The notes beneath the pieces were generated by a model. That model was not told the DNA's origin. It did no database searches and saw only the letters and a list, made by a program, of their open reading frames with translations. This document shows positions 35,764 to 49,216 of a stretch of DNA of 64,000 nucleotides, one piece after another; positions within the stretch are counted from its first letter, which is position 1; each line of letters begins with the position of its first letter. The stretch lies in NCBI GenBank assembly GCA_025345505.1, contig JANVCC010000020.1:51695523-51759522 (forward strand), written 5' to 3'. This stretch comes from Todiramphus chloris collaris (Eukaryota; Chordata; Aves; Coraciiformes; Alcedinidae). The position numbers were made by a program, and so were the translations under genes.

Positions 35764-38700
35764 TCACTGCATCTAATTAGATGAACAACATCTTAAAAGT
35801 AATATCAATGTAGACATCTAATTTGGCTCAATTTGAGGGACAGTTACAGCCTGTCCTCTGAAGAGGCAGCTGGGTTTGTTTAGGAGACAGAGGTGGGGAT
35901 CTCACATCTTTCCCTGAAGGATCAAGATGAAGGACTGTCAGGGCATGGGATGAGGATGCTGAGCACAGGTTTTGTGGCTGAAACAGGAAAAACAAATGTT
36001 AGAGGTGCTGTTCTCCTCTGTTTTGTTCTGGGGACTGGGCAAGGTTAGGGTACAGCAGCAAATGTCTGTACAGTGCTTCGCTGACCACTGAAAGCAAAGC
36101 TATGGGGATATTTAAAGCTGCCATGCTCATTAGCAATCACAAACGTGGTTTCCAAGATGTTGATTACTGTGGTGCTAGTGGAGATCTAGTGGTAATTTTG
36201 GGACTTCTTTTAGCATGTGAGGAGCTTGTTCATCTGACAGTTACAGATACTGGACAATATTGAAGTCCCCAGCTACTAAATAACATCACTTCTTTTCTTC
36301 CTTTAATGGAGATGCTGAGTAAAGGACTCAAGAGTGATTCTGGATCTGTAAAATATTGGAACAAATGAAGTGCCTCTCAAGTGCAAAATAAATGGGTATA
36401 TGTTGACTTCACACACTGTTAAGCTACAAAAAGTGTGCTGCTCAAAACCAGTCTCATTTTCTTACATCTGTGTCTTCTAAATTGGTCTGTCTTCAGTTTA
36501 TTTTGTTGACTTAAAAAAATACAGTTTATTTGGACATTAAAAATTGCATTGTCAATTCCACTATCCTTGTGCACTTCAATTTCCAGCTTATCTGCATTGA
36601 TGAAGTGTTCAGGAAATTCTTTTTTTTTTTAATTGCAAAAGATCTATTATTACTTGCAAAACCTATGTAGAAAGTTGCACAGTTGCTAATCATCTGGGAT
36701 TTCCCCAGTGTATAGTTTTTGCTTGCTTAGAGTATTTGCAATTAGAAGTCTCCATCTCAATGGGATAATTAAAAAATAATTTACCACTTGGAAGGAATAG
36801 CTCTCATTGGGCAATCTGCACTGCTATTGGTTAATTATTACTAATTTTTGGTTATCTGATACAGTTCTTCCTGACCTGACATCTGCATAATGTAGAAGCT
36901 AATGAGAACAGAAATTAAGCCTGATCGCTGACATGTCCTCTATTCCATTTCAGAGAGTAAGGTGGAAAGAGATTAAAAATGAAATTGTCGAAGTGGGACT
37001 TCGGCAGTACTGGAAACTTTATATTATGCACAAAATGTATATATAGATGGATATGCATGTAGAGAAAGACACAAGATTTAGCAACCCTTTGATTGCTTTT
37101 TGTCATACTAGGTGATGTATTGACTGCAAAATCTGAATATTACGGTGTACTCGTGCACATAAGCTTAACACTCAGTTACTGCAGGACTTATTGTAAAATC
37201 AAAGTTCTCATCTTCCTTTGCAAGAAATAAACTTTTTCTTTTACAGTTGCTAAGTAAATTATTTCCTTTGTATGATATGCAGTGGTTTTTTTATTATTGG
37301 CTTAGTATGTCTGAGGAATGTCTCTATTTACAAACTGCGTCAGATTGTCAGGCTCTTGGATTTGCTATACTTGGTTTGAGAGGGTGAGATCCTGCCACAG
37401 CTCCGGTGGGTAACTCTTCTTGCACCACTCTGGTTCTTGCTTGGGATTACACCTAGTCAGTTTTCTGTACCTCTCTTGGCTCCAGAATGTTTTATCTTTG
37501 TCAGTATTTATCCTCGCCGAAGTTGAAGCTATTCATGGAGCTCACATTGAGCCATGACTGAGGGTGGAGATTATGGGATCTAACAGTGTTTCAAAATAGT
37601 GTGTTTTATCATCATAAAAACAGGCACATGAGTTTGGATCAAGGGAAAATAGGACTCTTCATTTTTTAATGCAAACTTTTTTGTTGAAAGCAAACAGGCG
37701 TTTGCTGTAGTGTGGTCAGTGTGAAACCTTTCCTCCCTGTTGCCGACAAGAGGTTTGTGCCCCTGCGTGCGCATGCAGGATATGAATTTGGTATTTGTTC
37801 CCAGGTAAATTGCTGCTGGTAGCTCCAGGAGGCACTTTATGCTAATAGTGCTGTGAAGCCAGAACACACTGTTTTTTCTGTGATTCGGGGACAGATGAGG
37901 GGAAAGAATGAGAAATTGTTGAAATGTTTTTATCATATCCATCCCAGAAAACTCTCAAGAGTCTGGGTGCCGCATGAACACAAGCTATTGTTTGTATGGA
38001 ATTGGTTTTCTAGGGCAGTGTAGGTCAAGGGGAAAAGCAGAATTTAGGCCCCAAAAGTAAATTGCAAAGAGCCGTGGTTCTGGTAGCTGGAGGGTGCATC
38101 TTCCCGGCATGAAATTGCTTCAAAATAGTGCAGAGGTGCTTTGCTGAGGGAGCCCATGGGCTTGCCATGGCTTGACAGATGGATGCAAGGGCAGGAAAGA
38201 GGTTTGCAGAGACAATATTGTTGGGGTTTCTCTAAAAGGAACTGCTTTGCCTTGAAACCGGTAGCAAACCCCTTTCTGGTATTTAATTTTGGGGGGGTGT
38301 GTGTGTGTTTGTGCTTTATTTTTATTTAAATCTTTATATCTAATAAGTCATCAGTGGCTCATGGTCAGATGATGACAAATGACATAAATGGAATGCATGT
38401 GCAAAATAAACTGAATGTGATTGTTTTAAAGGAAATAAAGGTGAGCTACATGACAAGACCATTAGGGAAGGTACTAATCTGTTCAGCTTAGGTCTTGCAA
38501 CTCTTATACCATGGTAAAGCGTTGTTTTATGTGGCTGAGATTCAGTTATTCCAATTAACTGTGAACATGGACAGGTTTATTTGGAGACAAAAGGCCATGT
38601 CGCACTTCTCAAAGGTAGTTTCCTCATGTAGCTATGACCTTTATTGATCCAGAGGCATTATTCTGTTCTTAAAAAATTCTCCATTTTGCTTTTGTTGACT

Positions 38701-40854
38701 GCAGAGCAATAAAATCATGTTACACTTCAAATTTTTCTTAATGAGAAAATAGCCGTATCCCAATTGAGAGGATTGTTATGATAAATGGGCCAAGTCTGCT
38801 TCAGTCTCAAAAAACAAACATTTTTTCTATTCAGCAGCCACACAGCTCAGAGAATGTGACGACAGATGCAAACAAGCAAGTTAAAAAGCCCATACAATAA
38901 GATCACAGCAGAACTTTTGAAAAAGGGGGGCGTGCAGCATATGAAACGAAGCCATCTGTCTCTGCCTTCCAAAGCATTAATTCCCTTGGAGAGCATAATT
39001 ATGGGTCTGGCTTTTCTGTTGCTGGATTTTTATTCAAAATTGTCCTTAAGAAAAATAGAATTGATTCAGAACATTGTAAAATAACTTAGTCGTGCTACTG
39101 TAAATTCCCTGGAGTAGGACCATGGAGTTACAACTTTCAGTGCTGTTCTTCATCTCTCTAATGGCATTAGGTGAGAGTAGTGGTGTCTGTGGTAGCAGTT
39201 TGCTGACCTGGTGGCTTGTCATTGGAAAAGCTCTCTCATGCTTTATTGAGAAAAGAATTTAGTACGTTGGAACAGTTATTTTCAGGATGACAGGTAAATT
39301 CTTAGTCCTGCTGCTTTAGGTGAAAAAGCGCTTTTTGGCTGATTAAATATTGATTATGACTTTTAAATACAATTAAAAGAGCAACTGGGTTGTATTTCTT
39401 AGAAGAGGGAAATTAAGCAAATTTCAATATTTAGTTTAGAATCCTGGAATATAATGTTTTACCTATTTGTGTGTAAAATATTACTGTTCTGAATAATGCA
39501 CATAACTATATGTGAATCATTCAAATTAGCAGTCTCTTGTTCCACTTAGTCATAAATGACTTATTAAAATATTTAAAAAACCAAAGGAATTTTAAGAGTT
39601 AGTGCTACAGTAGAACTGAACCAGGCTGTTCTTACTTGGACCCTGGCTGAATTATAGTCCTCTGTCCTGAAGGTAGGAAAGGTGCTGTTCAAGAATTTAG
39701 CATTGCTCTGTGTAAATTATTGCTTATGTAATTTCATTTATTTAAAAATGAGGCTTCTAAAATAAATACACGGCACAGAACAGAATCTTCTCATGTGGAA
39801 AGAAGATTGCTTTTACCTCCATATATTAGCTCTGAACTTTAAGTTTCTTGATGGAGGTGGTGTCGAGCGCAGAAGCGGTACTAGGATGTGTCTCGATGCA
39901 AAGTAATAATGCTGTTAAGGGAGGAGTGAAGTATGATCTTCAAGTGCTTTTTACTCAGAACTTGGGAGCGTTCAGTTGTTATTAAAAAATAAGGAAGTTC
40001 AGTTATATTTTGCATGTACCTATTCTCCCTGAATCATCCTGTCATTGATGCTACAGATGCACATGACTCTCCTGCTCTCTGTGTTCAGGTTTCACCCTGT
40101 CCTGGTTTTCTGTTCCTGAAGTTTAAGGGCGTACCTGTAAGAATCCTGCTCCTTAAAATAATATGTATCTTCTTAAATTCCTGTCAAGTGGTTTAGGAAA
40201 TTCAGATTTGCCATCATTTAGCTTAGCAGCTTTTTATCAGCTTAGTCATGCAGCCTCTGTGTGTGTGTGTTTGCTGCTTCCTTTACTGGGCTAGAGGCAC
40301 AGTAAGCCCAAAGAGGCTGTGGAGGATGGCGGAGGGAGAATGGTTGGCTCCTAAAATATTAATGAACTCTTATCTGTCTCCAACTCCAGTATCAGCTGCT
40401 ACCAGACTTCAGGTGGCCAAACGGTTTTTGTCATGTAATAAGGAAAATCTCTTTCTTCCTGTACGCTCCAAATCTACTGGCTGGTATGAAATCAAGAGCT
40501 GTCTTCTGTCTGTATTTTAAATACTTGTCTGCAAGCTTGGCTCTGAAACAATTTCTGAGATTTGTTTCATTGCAGTCACTTGTGAAGGTTCCTTTCTTTG
40601 GTCTTGCCCTAACTAGGTTTGGTTTTAAAGTTCTTGTTTCCTTACAGTTCACGGACAGATGCTGGTGACCTGCAGCCTTCCTTTCCTTAACTATTGTGTT
40701 GCTTTAGGGAGCATCCACTTTTCTGTTGTCTTCTAATATTCCAGTAGCACATGCTTATTTTAAAACCAAATATTAATATATTAGTAAGCAATGCTCAGAG
40801 TAGCAGTTTGAGAACTAATGTAATTTTCCTGTTTTGTAACATTTGTTTTCCGTG

Positions 40855-40908
40855 TATGCAAACTCTGCTGGAGCAACTGTGACAATCATCTCAGTTGAAG
40901 TTTGCATA
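40855..40908. repeat. 10-bp inverted repeat with octamer-like (POU) sites
   Basis: TATGCAAACT (40855-40864) and its exact reverse complement AGTTTGCATA (40899-40908) are separated by 34 bases. Each arm carries ATGCAAAC/GTTTGCAT, one base from the ATGCAAAT octamer bound by POU-domain factors. The downstream arm continues into TTAATTGTGCAT. The match of the arms is direct observation; a regulatory role is inference. Confidence 0.55.
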
Positions 40909-41158
40909 TTAATTGTGCATTGGCTATAGGATCTGGTACCAACATAGACATTGATGAGGCTGCCACTCAAAAGCATTGATGTGTGACACCGTCTTGAGAA
41001 AAGAGGAAAACTCTTTTCACTTCACCAAGGGGCAAATGAACTTGACAAGAAGTTTGCCAGCTTTTATTAGCTCTTCGACAGTCTTTTCTCATTGTTTTTC
41101 TTTGTCTTGATCAATCTTATTCAAGAATATGTAGAATTTATTGCTTTCTCTATTAAAG

Positions 41159-41209
41159 GTGGGTTTTTTTGTGTGCGTGTTTTGCTGGTTGTTTGTTTGT
41201 TTTTGTTTG
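41159..41209 (+). repeat. G/T-rich low-complexity block
   Basis: G/T-only words (GGTTGTTTGTTTGTTTTTG) with few interruptions. It matches the composition of the other blocks. Confidence 0.75.
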
Positions 41210-44200
41210 AAGATGCAAAACCCAAACACCTTTTTTGAATTCAGTGGAAAGCAATCCCCTGACACAAGAGAATTTGAAATATATAGATGCTATAGGGAAT
41301 ACAGGATAACTGCTATGTAACTTCTGCTTGTGGACACAGAACAAGATCTTCTGTACCTAAGACATGTCAGTAAGGATGTTTGGACAGAGGACCCTATTCC
41401 ATGCAGGGAAGGGACTCATTTGAGATGATAGTTACTGTGGTTTTGTGCTGGCTAATCTTAATAACTTTATTTCTGTGTTGCAAAGCTTGTGTTCCAGTTA
41501 ACTTCCTGTTAAGCATCAACTTGCAGGTAAGTCACGTTCTTCTCAAGTAAGCTTTATTCTTCAGTGTGAATTTTTCTAGAATTTTTTATTTTGAAGGTAC
41601 ACAACTACTAATATTCACAACTGTTCTTAATAAAATTATACCCACCCCCCCAAAACGACTTCCAAACGCCCCCAAACCAAGTCCTACCCATATGAGTAAA
41701 GGGCCTCCCCACAGTGACTAGAAGAAGCGACAAAAACCAACCCACAGTACGATTCTTTGAATGATCCTTTGTAGTCTTTGTCTGGGAGGCTTTCGGTGCT
41801 ACATGCAATATTGCTGTAATTTTCAGTGTATTTGTAAGCTTTTTTTTATTATTATTACTATTCAAGAGGGTTAACTGGACAGATTTTCAGTCGGGCCAGT
41901 CAATGAAACTGGGGTAAGTTCTGCTTGCTTTGTACTATCAGTAGTTCCTCATGCTGGCTGGAGCTGTTTATCTGGGGAAAAGTGCAAGTGGAATCGGGTC
42001 TGTTACAGATAAACACTTTAGTTTTTAGCAGTTGAGTCTTAGCAAAACGTATGTCCTTTGTGGACAAGTGCAGTGAAAACTGTTGAGTGCAGATATGGGT
42101 GGGAAAGGGATGGTACTTGCATGATATTGTCAATGTGTTTCCTGCAGGGCATTTGGGATCAGTTGATTCTTACTCAGCTGAAGCTTTGGCCATGCACTGA
42201 TTGGTTACAGCAATGCTTGGGAGAAAACTGAAGGTTTTGGTTCTTGACAAGTCTGTGCAAGGGTTCTCATTGAGCTGAACAAAGCGAGGCCAAAGGATTT
42301 TCTGCACTCCTTGCAGTGTGTATTGATTTCCTGCTCCTCATCTGAAATATTAAATCTGTGGCCATTTCTTAGTTACATGGAGTATTGGACTACATTCATA
42401 GGAGGACAGATGACTGACAGTGGAGCAGAGCTGATCTGTACTGTAACACTTGTCTTGTTCTGTATAAAACCAGGCAGGGAAGCGATCGGGTAGAGTAAGT
42501 TAGGAAAAGAGGAGTCAAGGGACTTGGCTTACAACCAGCAGCTCTGCTTTAGACTTGTGCCACTTGGGGCACATCACTTGAAGTTGGAGTGAAATACTGT
42601 TTTCATTAAATCAAATGTAAACTTCTCCTGGTTTCAGTGGAACCTGATTTCATCCTTGTGTTTTCTCAGATACGATACACAGGTGAAAAAATGATAGAAC
42701 ACTGAAAATCATCGTCGTTATTACAATGCTACCAGATACAAGCAAATAAAACCTATTGTGACTGCATGCATTAAGGCTTTCCTCGCACTGATGTTTTTCT
42801 TGGTTATTGAACTATTTTGCATTTTTTTTCATTTCCATTTAAAAAAAATCTGTTGTTTTAATGACGTTTTATTCACTAGTTGCAGTTGAAAAAATTTGCT
42901 TTCTGACAAATTTGCCTGTGGTATTTGCACATACAACATTATTGTACTTGTGTGGTGCTATCTTTGCTCACTGACAGAAACATTTACTACTGAAACATTT
43001 TTTAGGAAATACACATAGTAAATTATTGCTGTAAGGGCATAATTATCTTACTGACTATCAGGGAAAAAAACCCCAAACACTTTAATGTGTTCTAATCTCT
43101 GTACAAGTATTTCCAGAATTACATGATAAGCAATAGCCTTGTTTTCCCTAAATTAAGGCAGATTCAATAAAATACTGTTGAAGATGGTTGACAAAGCGCT
43201 GGTGGTGAGAGGTGGAGCTTTGCTTTAGATTAATCTTACAGCAGCTTATATGAACTTATAAATAAATCCCATTGTTTCCTTGCCTGTGCTGCAGGCTGTG
43301 GAAGTCCAACTGGTCTTTCTTCTGCTGTTACACATCTGTTTGTAGGCTCTAGCTAAATTTTACAGTGTGAAACAAGTAGTTTTTATTTCTCCGAGTTGGA
43401 CAAGCAGGTGGGTAGGAGAGCTTTGCAGGTACTGATCTCTGTGTTTTTGGAGCAAGAATAAATATGTTAATTGTTACCAAGAGATGAAACGATCATGCCA
43501 TTTCCTGTAGTCTGCTAACTTTCCATTATTGCTCACTACGGTCTAATTTGTACAAGCCACATAGAAGTGAACAATTATGCATAGGATTTTTCCATCTATG
43601 CAAAACATCAGTTGTCATATTGGGTATGAAACAGCCGCATCATTACTGGCATGCCAGAGAAGAATGCCTGTGGTTTGTATTTCAGCATGATCATATGTTG
43701 GGAATTGGTCCATCACTAATGAGAGAAGCGAGCAGGGTTCTGGTTTTATAAAAAGGCTGCTAAGGCAACCTTTCCCTCACTCATTGATTTTTGATCTCTG
43801 AAGAAAAAGCACTTTGCTAAGAATATTTGTTTGAACTGACTCGGGATTTATTTTTAACATAATAAAGTTCAAATCAACACTGTCAAGACAGATCTAACAA
43901 AAGGTAGAATACAGTGTTGTTCTATATTTTGTTTTAAGTACCTTGAAGGGATTAAATGTGTGTTTACTTTAGAGACTGACTACGAGACAAGGAGGAAAAA
44001 TAGTGCCTTGAGTAAGCTTTTGGTAGGCAGAACAAGGTCTTGTCCCCAGCCTCTTTTCCCAGTACACTTTATATGGTTCATTAAGGCAGCTGCTTTTCTC
44101 TAATCGTGTCTATATAGAAAACCAGAAGAAACTTCAAATGTTTCTGAGCAAAAGCTAAGCTGTGAAGTTTGTAGATTCTTGACACCCACAGCTAGTAACT

Positions 44201-45162
44201 GCTGTAAAACTACAGCTTTCTCACTTTCTGTAATGATTTTGTGGGTTGTAGATGCATGAGCAAAGAAATGGTTTTTTTAAATATGCATCTGTGGTCACTA
44301 TGCACATGACATACAGGCTGTGCTGGGGTTGACTGTTGCAAAGACAGCTTGACCACAGGCAGCACAGCTTGTGTCTGAACTCAGAAGTGAGGTTTCTGTG
44401 GACACCTTTCAGGCAAACAAGTATTTTCTTTCCAAGTGCCTCTTGGGATTAGTATCTCCCAAAGAGGATGGCGCTGAAAACCTTCTGCGTGGTGGCTCTA
44501 ACTTTCACCCTGGGACAAGGATTTAATGGATTCTTCTGTCTCTAGGGCCTTTTGAACAGTTTTGTCTTTAACTACATCAACTGAATATAAAATATGTATG
44601 AATGCATCTAACTGTGCATTGTGACAAATTGAAGGTTTAAAAGTAAACCCCACACAGATAAAGGCTTTGCTATATCTTAGGTGCAGGGAAATTAAAAGAA
44701 AAATCAATGAATGAAATTAGTGATTTTTTTGTTGTTCTGTTTTTTCTTTTTTTCCTAACTTAAAGGCTAATCTTCCTGAATTGACAACTTGCTACCTCAT
44801 TGAGAAGAGCTTAGTCTTCTTGAATCCAAGTCCTTAGTCTTAGAAATGTGGTCTACAGAATTTTTTTTTTTAAAGTACCACCGGAACATCGTAATGTGCC
44901 ACCTAGAAAACAATGCTCCTGAAAATACAGGGTTTTATAAATACACCTGGCAATATGGCCATATACTGGACTTTGTGTACAGCCGTCCTGTGTAACTTCA
45001 GAGTTCTTTGATATGCAGCCTTTAGAATAAGAGATTAACCTCTTTCCTTGGTTTTTGTCTTTTTATGGGACCTTATCCAAAAGCCATCAAAGTCTATGGA
45101 AGCCACTCTATTTACTTCAGTGGGAATTGAATGAGGAGCATGATTTCTGTGGTTCATTGTTT

Positions 45163-45204
45163 AAAAAACCAAAACAGACAACAAAAACAACAAACCAACA
45201 AAAA
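45163..45204 (-). repeat. A/C-rich low-complexity block
   Basis: A-runs are broken by single C or CC (AACAACAAACC-type words). Confidence 0.7.
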
Positions 45205-45789
45205 CTTAGCAGTAAAGTCATAACTGCATCCAGATGAGTTTCTCTAAATGCTTGTGAAGCAGCTGGTGAAAATGCCTTGATCTTACCAAATTCAGCATGC
45301 CACTTGTTTCTGTATGTGGGAAAATCTGACACAATCTGGAAGTAATTAGTCTGGAACCAACAGCTGCTCTTGAGCAATCCTTTTAAAATTGGTTGCAAAT
45401 AAAAAGGCTAGAAAATCCTTAATACAAGTTACCTCATTCACCATGCGTTGTGGAAGGTGGGTGGTTTTTTTTTAGCTGTAATTTGGCTTCTAGGTTTTTT
45501 TACAGATGCTTTTTTCTGTGTGCATCGAGCTTTATGTGCAACATGTTGTACAATGAGCATTGTCTTCCCATCTGTTCTGGTTTATTCTTCATGTAATGCC
45601 CATTACACAGTCTTCTGGGACAAAACCTTGTTTTACATTAATATATGGGACACCAAATTTGAATTTCTTAGCAGCACTCTGGTGATATGGGCACGAGAGC
45701 CTTTGCTTTGCTTGGGACAGTTTTCTGGACCCTCACTGGCCCCTTTTGTGTATTGCTTCTGAGGCACTAAGAAATATGAAGCACTCATG

Positions 45790-45870
45790 AATAAAACAGA
45801 AGAACAAAAAAACAACAAGACAAAACAAATGGAAAAAAAGGAAAAAGAGAAACAACACAAACAACAAACA
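45790..45870 (-). repeat. A-rich low-complexity tract
   Basis: About 80 bases are mostly A with single C and G interruptions, including AACAACAAG and GGAAAAAGAGAAAC. Read on the opposite strand it gives a spurious F/C/S-rich peptide. Confidence 0.7.
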
Positions 45871-47734
45871 GTTAAGCAGTGAAATGGAGATACTATCTTC
45901 AACAGGAGGTCTATCTGTGACGGGGCATGTGGTGATTCATTCCCAAGCACAGCAGTCTTGGGGCAGAGCATCATCCTGCATCTGACAATGTTCAGTAGCA
46001 GCTGTTTAAGGAAGACAGTAAAAAAAGACAAAAAGCTAGTAATAGCTCACCAGAATTATGTTCTTATCTTCAAAAATGGGCCATAAATGTATCTCTCCAA
46101 TTTAAGTGGAATTATTTGTGCCCTTTCGAGTAAGGGAAATATGAAGGTAGTGGCCCTGTATCTTCTTTTTTGTGCGGTCGGTGCTGAACTGCTGAGCTGC
46201 AACCACTTGACCGAAGACCCTGCAAAAATAGCTTGGGGCAAAAGAGAGAGCAGCTATGAAATTTAAAACTGTGATTTTTTTGAGAGGCAGCGCACAGAAG
46301 AATGGAAGCATTCTTGGGTATGCTTTTTAAAATAGCGACGGTACGTAGGACATCTATTTTTTTAATGTAAAATGGGAAGAGGGAACAGAAGAGCAATTTC
46401 AGAAAAACACACTGATGGAAACCAGCAAGACATAATATACTCTCAAGCTTCTGAAATGGAGAAACAAAATTAACTTTTTTAATTCTTCTATGACTAGCTG
46501 AGCTATAATGTAATATAGTAAATCTTTCAGTATTATGTAATAAAATTAGTCAAAAGATGACAAAAGCATAAACAATGCACTAATGAAAAAGCCTTTCAGG
46601 ACTCGTATTTAAATTGGATTGTGCCCATTTGATTTATGCTGGTGTGTAAGTGTGTGCTTGGCTCAAGTGTTTCTGGGAGTGTGGATAGTATCCTCTTGCT
46701 CTGTTAACTGTTCCCTTTCTGTATTTTTATTTTTTTTTAAGGTTTGGAAGTACATTACAAAATATTGTAACAGCATTGTTCATTATAAGGTACTGGGAAT
46801 AGATAAGTCTGTTGTGCAGTGCGAGAATATAATTAGAAACCAGCAAAAAGCCGTATTTTACTGCAATGTGGCAAATGGTGGAATTGCTGGATTGTCTTGA
46901 GCTGGGTCAGCTCAGCGTAGATGCATAAAAACCCATCAGCATAAGGCTTCACTTGAACAGTACCAGTGCATTTTAAGAGGAAGCATTCCCGGGTGTCATT
47001 TCAATTGCAGGCCAGAGCTCTGTATATGTTGGTATTTCAGAAAACAAAATACATGCAAATATCTCTCTTCCCAACATTGTTTCTGATGGTATCTCTGATG
47101 TTACCATGGTTCTTATGATGGTAGTGACTGCTTTGCTCATGCATAATGTGCATAAGCCTGCAAGCCCTGCAAACCCTGTTAGCCACTTTCAAAACAATCC
47201 CAAAAACCAGTTATATAGATGAATATCTAATTTATAGCTGTGAAAAATCAGAGGAAACAGAAGTGACTTAAGAAGTTCCATACCAGTTCCTTTCCCTGTG
47301 TTCGAGCCTTATGTCTGCTCCCGTTTGCTGATACAAACACCACTTGATGCTTCATCGCTATACTGTTCTCAGATGAAGTGTGCAAATACTGTCAATATTT
47401 TAGTATCCCAAGACTCTAGAGCTTAGCTCCTTCCTAGTTTGGTTTGACATGACAGATCTGTTTGAAATCTCTCTTTTGACCAAGTGCACGTGGACGTTTA
47501 TAACCCAAGTTATAAAGAAAGTAGTATAGTGCAGTTGGAAAGAAGAGATATGTTAAAATTGAATGCTTTGTAAAATGTAATCAATTTAAATGAGGGGAAA
47601 AAAAAAGAGGGTTGAATATAAGCAAACATAATGCTAACTGCTCCAAGATGAAATAGGATGGACTTGGGGGCTCAGATGTGTTTCTGCTTTCAGAATCCTG
47701 TTTGCTTCCAAAATTGTCTTTGGATGTATTTATG

Positions 47735-48060
47735 CCCGGCGCTCCACGCAGGCCAGGAGACCCCATGCAGTAGCAGCAGAGCAACGAGGACCGTGCCCTT
47801 GTTCCTGGTTATGTGGTACATCTGTTATCCTGTTGTCTGTTGCGGAAGGCACATCTGTACTGTATTTTACGGCGGTATCTCCAATGGAGTAACTACCACA
47901 GTTACTGCTGTGTGGGAGGTGGGGATCTCTCGTGCACCAGCACGGCAGGTGGTGTGGGTGCTGGTCGGCGTGCCCCGGCAAAACCCGTCCTCATGTCGCC
48001 CGCCGTCTGCAAAGGAGCGAGTGGGAGGCAGCGTCTGTCTGAAGACGCCTTCTTGAGCTG
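47735..48060. other. CpG-dense patch, function unknown
   Basis: I count about 20 CpG dinucleotides in roughly 325 bases (for example GCCCGGCGC, TTACGGCGG, GGTCGGCGTG, CGCCCGCCGTC), while flanking kilobases hold only a few each. Local G+C is clearly above the AT-rich surroundings. Open frames cross it on both strands (up to 132 codons) but none has a recognisable domain. It could be a small CpG island, an alternative promoter or first exon, a GC-rich exon, or a young GC-rich insertion. I could not match it to any LTR or LINE I know. Confidence 0.6.
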
Positions 48061-49179
48061 TGCAGGGATGAGGTAACTTGGGAGGATTTAATGGGATCCA
48101 TGTGACTGGAGTTGCTGATACTAATGCACTGATTTATATGCTGATGGGTATGACAAGCACCCAGCCTACTTTGAACCCTCCACCCTGGCCTGAATTACGG
48201 AGTTGCAACGAAGTAACTTGCATCCCTTCATGGTCTCAGTCCACCCACGTGCACCATGTGCATAATTTTTCCATAAAGGGTGACTGTTGGGATCTATATG
48301 ATCTGAGTTTAAGGCAGTCAAGCATAAATTTTTGTTTGTTGGTTTGGGTTTTTTCACATGCAACTACTTAGCTATATAATTTATCTAACCAAAGCTAATT
48401 GTTGAACACCTGAATGAGGCTGTTTGTTGGTGTTTTGAGAATACATCATGTGATGCTTTTTCAGTTGAAGGTCCTGATATCTGGCATGTTATTTTTTTTT
48501 TATTGCCTGATTTCATTTGGTATCTTGCATTTGTTAACAAGTATTCCTATAAGAGCATTTATATTAACTATGACGACAACATTTATATACCGAGTTACAG
48601 ATAAATGGGTGGCTGTTCCAAAGTGCTCGTTGTTCGGTGAGTCTCATTTAAGTTGGTGATAAATCTTTCATTATTATCAAAATTAGTACAGTTAAGGCAA
48701 CACACAAGCACTTTTGGAAGTGATGCACTAAGAAAGTGTCAGTCTGCTTGCAGGACTGACAGGATAATAAGCTTATTGCTTCTGTTACAATGCTAGAATT
48801 TGGCTATTTGCATAATACAGAGCAGTAACACTTTCATTCAAAACTCATGAATAAGCCTTTCAGACAGGGGCTTCAGACACGAATGAAACTTGTGAATGCT
48901 TCTCAACTAAATTGCTGGGTTTGAGCACATTTTGTTATTTATCGGGAAGCCAAAACTGTACTCAGATGCCCAAGCCTGAAAACAGAATGTAATTTGGCAT
49001 TTGTGCATAACTGGTGCCTGAACAGCAGTGCTGGAGAAGTACTGGAACAATTCTGTGTTTAGTTGTGCATGTAATAAGTAAACTTGGTTACTCTGTGCTT
49101 GCATTGTAAACTTACTGCTTTTGTTATGTGGCTATAAAGAGAAAGGCCCATGGTTATGAAGAATGAATCAAGATAAATT

Positions 49180-49216
49180 TTGTGTTGGGTTTTGGTTTGT
49201 TTGTTTTTTTTTTTTT
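49180..49216 (+). repeat. G/T-rich block ending in T13
   Basis: TTGTGTTGGGTTTTGG-like sequence runs into thirteen T (49204-49216) followed by AAAT. Confidence 0.8.

Larger units (their letters stand above)
32679..41158. other. Noncoding single-copy DNA
   Basis: AT-rich, with no recognisable gene or transposon. An acceptor-like site ends at 35215 and opens a 58-codon frame discussed in the findings. The stretch 36740-36860 has repeated AATTA and ATTGG/CCAAT words and could be regulatory, but nothing decides it. Confidence 0.72.
41210..47734. other. Noncoding single-copy DNA
   Basis: No gene is recognisable. C-rich runs at 41640-41675 and A-rich tracts near 45163 and 45790 are the only compositional departures. 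The 132-codon minus-strand frame at 45633-46031 runs across the A/C-rich tract, is dominated by F, C, S and L, and is rejected as a gene. Confidence 0.72.

Noticed and set aside
45633-46031. 132-codon open frame on the minus strand
   Set aside because: It crosses an A/C-rich tract, so the peptide is an F/C/S/L-rich artefact. No domain is seen and there is no splice or promoter context.
47658-48056. 132-codon open frame on the plus strand
   Set aside because: It overlaps equally open frames in other frames and on the other strand of the CpG-dense patch. The peptide has no recognisable domain, and low stop frequency is expected in GC-richer DNA.
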